Assembly: GCA_023078555.1 (NCBI GenBank)
Contig: CM041201.1
Location: 5,525,172-5,589,171 of the forward strand
Length of the DNA stretch: 64,000 nucleotides
Direction of reading: 5' to 3'
Origin: Ulva prolifera
Lineage: Eukaryota > Chlorophyta > Ulvophyceae > Ulvales > Ulvaceae
Shown piece by piece: positions 55,401-64,000 of this stretch. Every line of letters starts with the position of its first letter. The stretch's first letter is position 1. The notes under the pieces are model-generated. The model was not told the origin of the DNA, ran no database searches, and was given only the letters and a program-made list of their open reading frames with translations. Both the position numbers and the translations under genes were made by a program.

Positions 55401-56238
55401 TACATTTGGCACCTTCCTCCGTGGGAATCTGGAGGTAGAACTCCTTGTAATCCTCAGATAGGCACCCAATGTCATTAGGGTCCCAAGAGATCTGGTCCTT
55501 GTGCTTTTCAATCAGAGCTTGTAGCTCTTGAGTCTGCTCGTCTGTGAGCTGGTCGCTCGTGACTTGAGCTACCTCCGCTGTGGCACTGGCGAGTTGTGCT
55601 TTCTCGACCGCAGCTCGACGGATAGACTCTTCTGTGCGCAGTTGCCTTTGCCTAAGGTGATACTGAGTACGCCTACAGAATGTGCGGGGTACGCCTGAAT
55701 GCTCCGCGCATGAAGCTGCTGCAGATTTCGGCAGTTCCGTGAAATTATTTCCGGGAGGTGCAGCCTCGATCAGGATGCGGTGCTCCTCCGGAATTGCGCC
55801 AGGGTCAAATCCTAGCGCCTGGTCGTGTGAAGGGTCAGGCACACGTAACGAAGATTGTGTCGCAGTGTCCTCCCCCTCCTCAGGCATGTCACACATCGTG
55901 TGCGACCTGCAACACGAGTTGACGTGGGCGAACCCGTCACCCACTAAATCACCACCGTCGATGACTGGTGTAATAATAAAGGGCAAGCGCGGCTTGCAGA
56001 AAGCTTTGCTGCCTAAGGCCATATCCACAAGGGCACAACCCTGAGAGTCTATGGAACAGTTATATGTCCCCTTCGAAATGCTATCGAAAACACCCGCCAA
56101 TGCAGCATTTGTGGGGGACGGGTCTTTAAACGAGCGGACCCAGCGCCGTGCAGACACTCTCAACTCAGTCATTGAGATGCATCGGTGACGGCTCCACTGA
56201 GTTGCGTGGGCGTGAGGCGTTTGCCGGTAACATTCCAT
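52483..56238 (-). CDS. Gypsy reverse transcriptase-RNase H-PHD-integrase
   Basis: Intact 1,251-codon frame with ATG at 56238. RT spans about residues 290-470 (VLFVPKPRKPDELRMCVDFR, catalytic SVYIDDITIF). RNase H follows (LTTDWSKLAVGAVLSQ to VADHLSRHY). At about 766-815 is a PHD finger with the C4HC3 pattern: CTICG, LCDTCNRPYHLQC, WHCHQCD. PHD fingers bind histone H3 tails. Integrase has the HHCC finger (H at GHAG and HYHW, CHACQ), catalytic Asp in HVHIDLAGPF and VTTDNGTEF, and Glu in NSAVERLVRT. The C-terminus is basic with no chromodomain. The frame overlaps the protease frame by 70 bp with a shift, so expression would need frameshifting or a separate start. Confidence 0.93.
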   Translation of the reverse strand: MECYRQTPHAHATQWSRHRCISMTELRVSARRWVRSFKDPSPTNAALAGVFDSISKGTYNCSIDSQGCALVDMALGSKAFCKPRLPFIITPVIDGGDLVGDGFAHVNSCCRSHTMCDMPEEGEDTATQSSLRVPDPSHDQALGFDPGAIPEEHRILIEAAPPGNNFTELPKSAAASCAEHSGVPRTFCRRTQYHLRQRQLRTEESIRRAAVEKAQLASATAEVAQVTSDQLTDEQTQELQALIEKHKDQISWDPNDIGCLSEDYKEFYLQIPTEEGAKCKQRPYRLSYKELEAFRTQVSLLLQQEVIKKADGPTDFLSPVLFVPKPRKPDELRMCVDFRRLNAVSKRDYHALPHIRDLLQSMSGCKYFTALDLTWGFWALPVVEQDQHKTAFTGPDGEVYVWTKAPMGLSNSHAAFQRLMAHVLRDIKGVSVYIDDITIFSKTWQEHLSILARVFERLRKSGLKVKYAKCVWAAAECRVLGSIVSEAGIAPDPDKVAAVNKLPVPRNVADVRSFLGATGYFHEHIQAYADKSAPLRALLKKNVQFIWSEECQRAFEQLKADLVSPACLRMPDPERPFILTTDWSKLAVGAVLSQIQPEDPADPDSAEKEYVIAYSSRSLNQAESHYAPTEGECLALVWATRKFRPYLHGYKFRVRTNHAALKWLSTARFENSKLERWAMRLQEFDYEVEYLPGDQNVVADHLSRHYSHMEAGSVTAVASHLAFATEGRVLDIEDEGHDVFDPQSWCMHSLQELWSSGDTQAKNKQPCTICGAAEGYAHMVLCDTCNRPYHLQCMHPRRSVVPDGAWHCHQCDEAYSNIDELRRNDPILFARRGDPHHPDLVDLVRAYVERQERAVVESLNCNASSGDRDPEAASQHARAAAEAVFHPDMPKALKRKVRKKAATLRLHPTRPEWLLEHTQLRTGDRLWLAVPPVEFRWGLIGAYHDRMGHAGVSQTLAVLHQHYHWQGIKLDVAAYVERCHACQVKRLELQHVADVQLPRMSKPFCHVHIDLAGPFPLREVKAAPVRGKAGRTKATLSTAQTGQGYVCLMVDYFTKAAEFTPLRDKSADTVARAVHDFWFMRYGIPEWVTTDNGTEFAGAFRHQLERFGIDHVQTSAYHPQSNSAVERLVRTMKTMLAAKVAGAIHDWPALLPQTRMEYMQRRHTVTGYAPNELVMAHRIRLPPPVGARDAHPRMAAVEISAMPEDDYVRERDARAERVAARVYDRILRSQQRNADRQAHLLAIRKPRRGRK

Positions 56239-56588
56239 GTCATCCAGGGGGTCTGGAGATGGAGAATCTGGCAGAACCCAGCATCAGCGGGGTCGCGGCC
56301 CCGAAACAGATTTTGAAGCCCTTTAGGAAAATACAGCCCATATCCTTTCGGCACGCCCAGGCAGATGGAAGTAACTCCCATTGACTGCGACAAAGGGTAT
56401 GCCGGCGGATAGGGGGCATTGAATTTCCTGCGGAACCCAAGTCCGAGGACAACATCTGCCGGGGCGACGTCGACGAGCGTACAATACACTGGATAGCACG
56501 CACAACCAAGGCGCAAGTGAATTAGAACCATATGGTCATGCCGCGTCGCGTCCCCATGGAAACCAGTGAGGGTGACAGGCTGTTGCAT
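56169..56588 (-). CDS. Gypsy protease, C-terminal part
   Basis: Contains VDVAPADVVLGLGFRRKFN, matching the second half of a retropepsin-like domain (the usual ILGxDxL block). It is in the same frame as the upstream Gag-like ORF, from which it is separated by one TGA at 56670-56672, so the two form one Gag-protease product if the stop is read through. Its end overlaps the polymerase frame. Confidence 0.6.
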   Translation of the reverse strand: MQQPVTLTGFHGDATRHDHMVLIHLRLGCACYPVYCTLVDVAPADVVLGLGFRRKFNAPYPPAYPLSQSMGVTSICLGVPKGYGLYFPKGLQNLFRGRDPADAGFCQILHLQTPWMTWNVTGKRLTPTQLSGAVTDASQ

Positions 56589-56669
56589 TTTAACACCATG
56601 AGGTTTGCCAATGTCATGGTTGTCATTGCATGCAGGGTGACCCTTTTCCCAATCCGCTTTGTGCTTCTG

Positions 56670-57671
56670 TCAGGCAGATTTGGTGATGGTATTGAGTTCT
56701 GCGCCCTCATCGAAAGCGACTTTCAACCCCTGAGGGTGATTTGGCGCGCCGGCGCGGGGAACCTGAGATGTCAAGAACCCCGTGCACTTCCGCATTCCAG
56801 CGAACGGAACTTTAAAGTTGGTAGTCTTGCCCGGCACTTTTGTCCATTCTGCGCTGGAACAGAGTATCTTGGACCACCGAGCGCTGACACCGCTAGGGTC
56901 TGCGCACGTGGAAATGGCAGTAGCCAACACTTTCATCGTGTCCGGAGTGGCGCCGGCATGGGCAGTCACGACTCGACGGAGCGCGGCAGCCAGGACAGCA
57001 TCAACGCGTTTGCGTGGGCCGTCGAGCGCATGAGCATCGTCCGCTTCACGCAGCGTCTCGGCAAGTTGCACAAGGAGCGTCACAAGTCGGTCATGCACAG
57101 CGAGCGCAGCCAGCTCTGCCAGAGAAAGGGTGACCGTGGACTGCAGAATTGCGCGGTACACACGCGTGAGCACTTTACGATCTGCCATTTCGCGACGGAA
57201 CTCATCGAGGTGCGCTCGGCGCGCAGCGACTGTGTCGGAGTCTTGCTCATCACACACATCCCCGCGGTCCGCTTGCAAATTGGGCCGGCGTGCCGACGGC
57301 TTCCGCGCTAGGCGGGCTGGGTGCACTTCTTTGGCACCCACGGGAGGGGCAATGACCCCATCCTGAGAATTCTGAGCAAGAGCATCAGTAGTGCCGCCGT
57401 GCGAGCTGCTGGCGCTAGCAGGGGAGGGCGTCTTTGTGCGTTTGTTACGTCTGCCTTTGCGCCCCCCCGCCGTAGCTGCGCGGTCGTCCGCGCCAGAAGG
57501 GGCAGCAGACTCCACCTTATTCGCAACAATCGGGAGTGCCGAAGGCGCGTCCTGGACAGGCGTGGGAGCCGTGGCGTCCAGACTCTTCAACGGCACTGTG
57601 TAGCTACAAACGCTCAACAGCCGGTGGCTGGAGCTCGCTAGCACAGACGCTATGATATAAACACGGAGCAC
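56670..57671 (-). CDS. Gypsy Gag-like ORF with protease start
   Basis: 333 codons open from a GTG at 57671; no early ATG, so the true start or an upstream leader is not seen. An Ala/Arg-rich basic region (GRKGRRNKRTKTP) is followed by an Ala/Leu-rich helical stretch (LSLAELAALAVHDRLVTLLV). There is no CCHC zinc knuckle. Near the end, VAFDEGAELNTI corresponds to the retropepsin active site, normally Asp-Ser/Thr-Gly-Ala, here Asp-Glu-Gly-Ala. The frame stops at TGA 56670-56672. Confidence 0.6.
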   Translation of the reverse strand: MLRVYIIASVLASSSHRLLSVCSYTVPLKSLDATAPTPVQDAPSALPIVANKVESAAPSGADDRAATAGGRKGRRNKRTKTPSPASASSSHGGTTDALAQNSQDGVIAPPVGAKEVHPARLARKPSARRPNLQADRGDVCDEQDSDTVAARRAHLDEFRREMADRKVLTRVYRAILQSTVTLSLAELAALAVHDRLVTLLVQLAETLREADDAHALDGPRKRVDAVLAAALRRVVTAHAGATPDTMKVLATAISTCADPSGVSARWSKILCSSAEWTKVPGKTTNFKVPFAGMRKCTGFLTSQVPRAGAPNHPQGLKVAFDEGAELNTITKSA

Positions 57672-58386
57672 AGCTCAACGCGGCACGGAGCACAGCTCGA
57701 CGCGAGGCACAATGCAAGGTTAGTTTGTGCGTGTTGTGATGCAAGTGTAGTATGACACCTTGATGCTCGTGTGCACAAGTGCCGATGTCAGGGTGCCACC
57801 GTGACGCTGCTATCACTGGTAATCGGGTTCAATGATGACCCCTATGCGATGACACCTAGATTACGGTGCGAGTGAGCGTGCAGGCAATGCAGAGCAGTGC
57901 GGCAAGCACAATGATGCACAACAAAGGCTGCAACAATCACAGATGTTTGCAGTGTCAATGCGTTTGTATGATTCATGACAAATCGAGGCAGGTGAGGCGA
58001 ACGGGGCTCGATGAGAGAGCACGTCGAGCGCCCGGGCCAGCCGTACACGCTGCACTCGAGGACTCTAGGAACACGTGAACACGCAGGGCAGCTGCTAAAT
58101 CGACAGATCTATGCAGTGCATGCAGCAGTTCACGGCGCGGCGATGCTAGCGGACGCGGGTGCGTGCACAAGAAGGTCGGGTGTGCGGCTCGATCGACTCT
58201 CGCTCGCTACTCAGCAACGCATATCTGGACGAGCAGCATCTGATTGTTTGAAAGGTCCTGGCATGTTGTAATTTTCTCTTGTAGCTCCACCAAACCTCAA
58301 AGACTGCTCAAAAATTCAGAAGGAATCGACCTCCGGTCACACAAACAGCGATCGCATACGCACTGTCAAGTTCCAGCCACCAAAAA

Positions 58387-58608
58387 GCCGAGCTTCCTCA
58401 AGGATGAGAAGGCTTATGAGCACTGCAACTACATCAAGCAGTGCAGAGACAAGCGTGCATCAGAGCTGATGGCACGGCTGAGCGCACAGTCGCGCATGCA
58501 TGCATGTGCAGACGGATGCACGCAGCGTGAGTGCATTTGCGCGCAACTGCGCTGGCTCGAGCAATGCTAGCAACGAGCATGGCTCAGTTACATAGCTAGG
58601 CCACGACA
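58387..58608 (-). repeat. Gypsy 5' LTR-like end
   Basis: About 220 bp nearly identical to 51944-52165, starting at GCCGAGCTTCCTCAAGGATG and ending GGCCACGACA. The next 700 bp inward (57672-58386) have no match in the left unit; whether they are LTR, leader or an insertion cannot be told. Confidence 0.6.
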
Positions 58609-58612
58609 CCCC

Positions 58613-60198
58613 GACCCAGTATGCAAGGACACCCATTTGGGACAACTTCCGCAGCTTGTCATCCCTAGGGTATGCATATAAGGAATGATATCCTTATCAC
58701 AAGACCGCACTAAAAACTCGTCTAACTCTGTCGTCGCAAGCAACTTGTACTTGCGTTTTTCCTCATCCCTCAACTTATCGCGCTCGGCCTTTTTCATGCG
58801 CTTTCCCTTCCCCAGGCTTTTCTCAGCTTCGTCAACATCCGCAGATGCGTTGACAGCATGCTGACCTTTCAGGCCCTTGAGGATGCTCGCCAGTTTGTCA
58901 TGGTACAATGCCGACGACGGCGTGAGATTGTGACCATGGACAACACTGGCGAGGCATTCGATCCACAGAAACAGAGGCAGGCCGCTCGCGAGCAGCACAT
59001 CACGGAGTGACTCAAAGGCCACTCCGATCCTCCTCTCGATCATGCCGTTACAGCGATGAGCGGCTGTGGGGGTCAAGCGGTGAGTGATGCCACGACGCTG
59101 GAGGTAGAGTTTTAAGGCCGCGACCATGAACTCTCCCCCTTTGTCGGTGTGTAGGATGCGCACACCCAGTTCACCTGGCTTCACCACATTCACCCGAATG
59201 CGTTCAATAGCGTAAGAGATCATGGCCGCAGCCTCACTCTTTTTGCGCAGACCGACCACGAAAGTATAACGGGCAAAGGCACACATCACAAACAAAACAT
59301 ATTTCACACCACCAATTCCTACTGGAGAGACAGGACCAGCTAAATCGGCGTGCAGTTGCTCACCAGGCCACTTGGCCTGACCCATGAGCTCACGATCATT
59401 GGCAGAAAAGTTACCCGCAGGCACTTTGCCAATTCTGCAGCCGTGACACCGATTTCCCAGTGGCTCGGAATCGACATCCAAATTCAAATGACCATAAAAT
59501 TCATCGTTGGATTGCATGCGCTTGAGGACCCAATTCGACTGATGAAAAGACAAGTGTGCAAGAAAAGCAGGTTCCAGCAAGTATGCATCATGCGGGACCT
59601 CAGCTCCCCCAGCATTGGGTCGTTGCAGGTCAATGGCCGCAACCGCCACATGATGCCACTGCTGTTGTTCCTCAATCACTGAGGTCGGACTGCTCTGGTT
59701 AGACCAGACTACCCCCCTATTGACAGGCGCACCGACGAGAATAGGTTTGGTCTCTACTGCCATTTTAAACGCAAAGACAGGGTGACCATCCACATCTAGT
59801 TCCTGATATTTGGCATCGTCCTCTACGTCGGTAGCCATATCACCCAGACCAGGGACATACAACACATTCCTACGCGTGTCTAAGAACATCTGCTCGTGTC
59901 TAAGGCCCATCGTGCTGAGCAGGTTGTACGGACATTCAGGGGCATAGTAAACACCAGGGATTTCCACATCTAGCGGATGCTTGTTCCCATGTTTGTCCAC
60001 ATTAGTACCCAGGTTCGCCTGAATGGTTCCCCTGCCCATGATAGAAAGCTGCCCTGGTCCCGCGAGATTGGCAACTTTCTGGCACGGGCCGTACTCAGTG
60101 AACATTTCACGATTTCCTACTATATGCATGTCCGAACCACTATCAAGAATGATGTTCCATGGCAGAGACGCGTCCGGTTGCGGATACTTGGCAGGCAT
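58613..60198 (-). pseudogene. Copia C protease-integrase
   Basis: Protease active site LDSGSDMHIV, pre-integrase CHGCRIGKV, integrase acidic residues in LHADLAGPV and LHTDKGGEF, and the Glu in NGMIERRIGV, all in one frame. This is the intact version of the region frameshifted in copia A. A deletion of about 80 bp near 58677, between two CATA tetranucleotides in the copia A equivalent, removes linker sequence and shifts the frame before the gypsy insertion. Confidence 0.88.
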
Positions 60199-60200
60199 CT

Positions 60201-61250
60201 CTATAGCGCAAACATTTTTGGCCGCAGCTGTTTGCGTTGGGGGCAGTTCGCACGCAAATGTCCCTTCTTCTTGCAGAAGAAACAGGTCCTGGTCTCCTCG
60301 CGAGGAGCCTGGCCGGCCGCGAGAGCGGCGACCACAGGACCATCACCACGGTGCTGCTTGCGCCAGCCATGGCCTGGTTTGCCCGCGGGCGCCCCAGACC
60401 TAGCCTGCAGCTGCCGCTGTTGTTTGAGCAAGTCAGCATGCTCAGTCAAACGTGATATGATCACATGGGGGGAGGAGTGTTGGACTTCGCCGCGCACAGC
60501 GTTGAACTCCTCCCCCACCTCTAACAGTTTCAAACGAAGCCATCGCTGGCCCACATCGGCACCTAGTGCCTCCAGTTGAGTGTAAACACTCATCACATCA
60601 CCACAATATGTCGCAACATCTCTATTGTTTTGTGATAAAGAATTAAACCGACTCCACAGTCTGTGGATTTCGGCTTTGGTGCTAGGCCTATACTTTGCAG
60701 TCAAATAGGCCCATGCTTCACACAGGTGTGACATGCGATAGACAGTCGTCCTATCCGCGTCAGGCAAAGACATCAGGACCTGTGTCCTCGCCCTAGCATG
60801 GACACGCTGTTCGTCCGCAGACGGTGCGTGCTGCAGTAAGTGGTCTAACTCGAATTGACCTAACCACAAAAAGACTTTCTGCTCGTACGCAACGAAACTT
60901 TCAGTCTTAAAATTCCATTCATGGAGTTTTCCTTTAGTCAAATCAGGTTCGCTACGTCCCCGAGATGCACGCAGCGCCTCGGTCAACGTTTCGAGTGATA
61001 TGAGAGACTCAGTGTGACCAGGATCGTTCACAGCATGAGAGGAAAAGGGCACCTGCTGGCTGCTCTGCCCAGTATGGGAAGAGGGTCGTGGCCGGACAAT
61101 TCGTCCGCCCCGGAGCAACATGCCCGCGGGCTGTTCTCCGTCAGGGAGCAGCTGGTCAGCGTCCCTGTCGACGAGAGGCTGCTGGTCAGCATCGTCACGC
61201 CTCTCCTCGCGAGGAGAGTTGGCGTTGGAGTTGGCGTTGGAAAGAGACAT
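60201..61250 (-). pseudogene. Copia C Gag
   Basis: ATG at 61250 (MSLSNANSNANSP). The Gag domain and CCHC knuckle CFFCKKKGHLRANC are like copia A. A single C is missing near 60229 (GCCGCAGCTG against GCCGCAGCCTG in copia A), shifting the frame just before protease, so this copy cannot make the fused polyprotein. Confidence 0.88.
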
Positions 61251-61557
61251 CATGCAATAGGAACAGACGTTTGTTTGTCGCGCGCAGCAACTAACCGATG
61301 GGATTGCTCGCAAGCAGACAGGTTGAGAAAAATAAGCAAACGCGTTCGCTTTTCTCAGCGCTGATCATTAAACAAGCTTCTCGAATTGTGTCTAACAACA
61401 ATATACTACGAGATAGCTAAATGATGCCTGCGCTTTTGACCGCAGTCTGAGCGCCGGCAGAACAGTGGAATGCCCGCCGTGTCTGCGCACAGACATTGGC
61501 CGACGCCTTCCTGAGCAAGACCATAAACAGACATAACGCAAACATTCACCGATACCA

Positions 61558-61905
61558 TGTCAGAAATGTACTCTATCTGCAGGTCAGACGCGCAGTCTTA
61601 AGTCAGGTCAGGTAACCAGCATTCCATACCTGCTGCGCACAGAGGTAGAACCGAGGAATGCGAGGGAGAGATCGGATACTGCTAGTACCGTGAAACAGTA
61701 AGAAGAATGGTTACAGATCTCAGTGTGCACAAGCTTATATGCACACTGAACACTCAAGGTTACGGCGGGAAACCCTTGCGGGATCTCTCTCACTACATCG
61801 AGACAATCTCAGCTGGCGGCTTACCCCTGCAATGGATCCGCGGATCGTCCGTGCATGGGTGCACCTGTCACCACACTGCTGCCCGCAGGCTCATGCATTG
61901 TGACA
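61558..61905 (-). repeat. Copia C 5' LTR
   Basis: 348 bp, TGTCAGAAAT to CATTGTGACA; related to but clearly diverged from the copia A LTRs and from 47150-47768. Confidence 0.88.
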
Positions 61906-62158
61906 GATCGATCCGCGGATCCATTGCAAGGGTAAGCCGCGGGATTGTCCCAATGTAGAGAGGGAAATCCTGGCGAAGATCTCCCGCCGTTCTTGACTAT
62001 TCAGTGTGCATATATGGATGTGATGTGTAACCTTTTCTCTCTACCGTTTCACGGAACTAGCGTCTCCCTCTTGAATTCCTCGGTTCTACCTCTGTGCGCA
62101 GAAGGTGTGGAATGCTGGCTGTCCTGGCATGATCTGCATTAAGATAGCGTTTTTGACA
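61906..62158 (+). repeat. Inverted copia LTR fragment
   Basis: In reverse complement it follows the copia LTR from TGTCAAAAACGCTATCTT through GCACAGAGGTAGAACCGAGG to GGATCCGCGGATC, and lacks the last 60 bp or so. It abuts the copia C 5' LTR tail to tail, so two LTRs of one family meet in opposite orientation with no intervening DNA. Confidence 0.8.
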
Positions 62159-62331
62159 GACATCACACCACGAGCAGAAGTGAGAGCATGTGCGGAGCCA
62201 ACCGCTCGTTGCCATAGAACGACACGGGTAGGTGAAGAACGCCGTTGTGATACATCGTGTTTCAAAGGAGTAGCTCTGTTCGTAGATCACAAAAGATTTT
62301 GTCCTCTCACACCGGACGAATATTCGATATA

Positions 62332-63065
62332 TACACATGCGGCAACACCAATGACCTCTCGCTGCTTATTGGCCATCCGGCCTGAGCGGTGGGTTGCCCC
62401 TCGGGAGGCCCGTCCGCTTGACGCCACCAACCGATGGCCTCTGACTCCAGCTAGGCCGGGTCCGATGGGCGTGCAGGATGCCTTCGTTGGCGTGTGCAGG
62501 GATTGCGGAGACGGCTTGGGCGATGCATTGTCATGGGTACGGTGCGGCGTGGGCCGGCGAGGCTGCGCGGCGGTGTGCCGGGCTGGCGTGGTGTGCTGTG
62601 GCTCAGGGGGAGGTGGGGGTGTTACAAACTAGGTGTTTGTTAGAGGTGCGAGTAGCTCTCGCTGCACAGTGAGTGCTTTGACTCGCTTTGACCTAGTTTC
62701 GACGGAATTCATGACGGGGGGTGGGGTTTGGGGCTAGGGCGGGCCCCGGCAATCGGGCGGCCATGATGGGCGGCCTCAGGCAGCAGTGTGTTGGGTATGG
62801 CCCTGTCGTACGGCGGCGAGCGTTGTGGTGTTAGCGGATGTGTTGTGTGTAGGCCGTGGGGTCTGTGCGTGCGTGTATGGGTGTGTGGGTGTGTGCTTGG
62901 CGGTCTGCGGATCTGTGTCGTTTGCTGCGCCGGTGATGGGTTTTCTGGGCGTGATGGGTGTCGCGTGCGTGGGTGTCTGTGTGTTTGCTTCGTATGTTTG
63001 CTTCGTTCGCGGTGCTGCCCGCCTTGCTGCCTTTGTCCTTGTAACATACACATGCGGCAACGCCA
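62332..63065. repeat. GT-rich block flanked by 19-bp direct repeats
   Basis: TACACATGCGGCAACACCA at 62332-62350 recurs with one change (G for A) at 63047-63065. The 696 bp between are GC-rich on the left and GT-rich on the right (GTGCGTGCGTGTATGGGTG). Open frames here are low-complexity (His/Arg/Thr or Val/Cys/Gly) and not credible genes. The repeats could be a target-site duplication of an unrecognised non-LTR insertion. Confidence 0.5.
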
Positions 63066-64000
63066 TCTCATGGTGTGCCCTTTGGACACTTCTTTCACTC
63101 TTTCGGAGTTGCACTAGTATCTCACAACAATGGAGCAGCGTCCGGTCAAAATGGGGGCTGCGAATGTGTTGAAAGCCACGTTTGACAGTTCGCAATACTA
63201 GCAGAGTGTGACGATACGTCACGGACATGCATGGAGATGCATAAGAGTGTTCCGGAAGCATCCGGAATGACCCCCACGTCAGCGCATGAGCTCATGCCTT
63301 ACGGCGCGCGGGTCTCTGTTAACAGTGGTCGCCAGACCGTCTTGCTTATGCAAGACGAGCTATCGCAAACATCCTGGATATGTCTCCTACGATATTTGGA
63401 GCTCCTTACTGAGCTGCCTACCGTAGTGAGAGCTCTGCCGGATTAACGCGATGGGAGTCTCTGGTGTGTACGGGGATCAGTGCGCTGAGCGTAGCGCACT
63501 GTGGCCGGTGTCGTACACAGGCTTGCTTGTACTATATAACCAGCTGGACCTTACAGGCTAGACGACGGATCTCATACTCCATGAATCTTGACTTAACAAG
63601 TCTTTACACAGAGCGCTAGCATGTACAAGCCAGCATGGGATGCCCGTTCGATGGCGCATGCTACAAGCTGACCACGTAAACCTTCCATTATCAGTCACTC
63701 CGATGTTCTGTCGATTTATTGCCTTGCTGCCATGTCTCTATAGGCTAGGATTAGCTCGGTGCCCTTGAAGTAATTTTAGGAAAGAACGGGGAAGTTTGAG
63801 TGCGAGCAGTCAAGCGGTTTCGCGTCACTGTAGTTTGCTCCCTCGAAGGCGCTCAATCGAGGTTGCAGATTGCCTCTTGGCTACTGACCAAAGTGGTTGC
63901 TTTCTCGTTAATTTACCCCAATAATCAAAGCGTCTACCAAAACAACGAAGCACTGCCCTGCAAGCTCGAAATGTCCAGTCACGACACCTCCATATGGTCA
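63066..64000. other. No gene seen
   Basis: No credible open frame, splice pair or repeat. A TATATAA is present near 63534. Confidence 0.4.

Larger units (their letters stand above)
51509..58608 (-). mobile_element. Ty3/gypsy retrotransposon with PHD finger
   Basis: Inserted in copia C with CCCC on both sides (51505-51508 and 58609-58612), removing nothing. Ends are TGTCATGATC and GGCCACGACA. Gag-like, protease and polymerase frames lie on the minus strand; integrase after RNase H marks it as Ty3/gypsy. The left LTR-like unit is 51509-52165. The right end shares only about 220 bp with it (51944-52165 against 58387-58608); beyond that the two sides differ. The 20 bp TGTCATGATCTTACAAAGGC recurs at 52170, just inside the left unit. 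Confidence 0.85.
47150..61905 (-). mobile_element. Copia C retrotransposon, multiply invaded
   Basis: A relative of copia A. LTRs are 47150-47768 (about 340 bp plus an inserted repeat) and 61558-61905 (348 bp); they differ at many positions, so it is older than copia A. The coding order on the minus strand is Gag (61250-60201), protease-integrase (60198-58613), then after a gypsy insertion the linker and RT (51504-49885), and after a SINE-like insertion RT-RNase H (48989-47786). Primer-binding site TGGTATCGG is retained next to the 5' LTR. No matching target duplication was found: the left flank is GCCAT inside copia D, the right flank GATCG at an inverted LTR fragment. Confidence 0.85.

Noticed and set aside
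62709-63261. Minus-strand ORFs rich in His, Arg and Thr
   Set aside because: Translation of a GT-rich low-complexity tract; no domain.

Overview
The window looks like nuclear DNA of a unicellular green alga or a close relative. The clearest housekeeping gene is a spliced imidazoleglycerol-phosphate dehydratase (21860-23447) whose C-terminal half reads like plant HISN5. Genes are split by many short GT-AG introns (mostly 65-105 bp, two candidates of 43-44 bp), and large Ty1/copia and Ty3/gypsy elements are present. The species cannot be fixed from the sequence alone. No tRNA, rRNA or CRISPR array was found. Layout, left to right. (1) 1-6.2 kb: mostly decayed sequence, with a diverged inverted repeat pair (1.2 and 3.9 kb) and exons of one unrecognised minus-strand gene or pseudogene (about 1.95-3.1 kb). 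(2) 6.27-6.71 kb: a 56-bp minisatellite. (3) 6.75-18.76 kb: one long minus-strand gene of about 19 exons and about 1,290 residues, with a Crypton/Ndc10-type tyrosine recombinase domain in its second half. A 6.56-kb copia element (9315-15872, identical LTRs, 5-bp target duplication) sits inside one of its exons; the reading frame continues across the insertion site when the element is ignored. (4) 20.0-28.9 kb: ordinary genes, namely an unknown gene, the HIS3-type gene, an LRR protein, a BTB-like protein, an unknown plus-strand gene, and a small nuclease-like ORF facing it across a palindrome. (5) 29.2-29.6 kb: a 151-bp tandem repeat. (6) 31.4-38.7 kb: a large minus-strand gene encoding a STAND P-loop NTPase (NB-ARC-like) with a long TPR-like helical C-terminal half, an NLR-like architecture. 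(7) 39.0-41.2 kb: a gene with an Sld2/RECQL4- or FAM13-like motif. (8) 42.0-42.6 kb: a small gene behind a TATA box. (9) 42.9-62.2 kb: a transposon graveyard. It holds an inverted pair of 277-bp TG...CA repeats, a 797-bp TIR element with subterminal GTAACGC motifs and an acidic ORF, copia fragments, and a copia element (47150-61905). That copia was itself invaded by a solo-LTR-like repeat, an 883-bp SINE-like element and a 7.1-kb gypsy element carrying a PHD finger between RNase H and integrase. (10) 62.2-64 kb: an inverted LTR fragment, a GT-rich block flanked by 19-bp direct repeats, and unremarkable sequence. The strongest candidates for new biology are the long tyrosine-recombinase gene caught just after disruption, the algal NB-ARC-TPR protein, the PHD-bearing gypsy element and the TIR element with subterminal repeats. 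All functional calls rest on reading motifs by eye; no database search was run.
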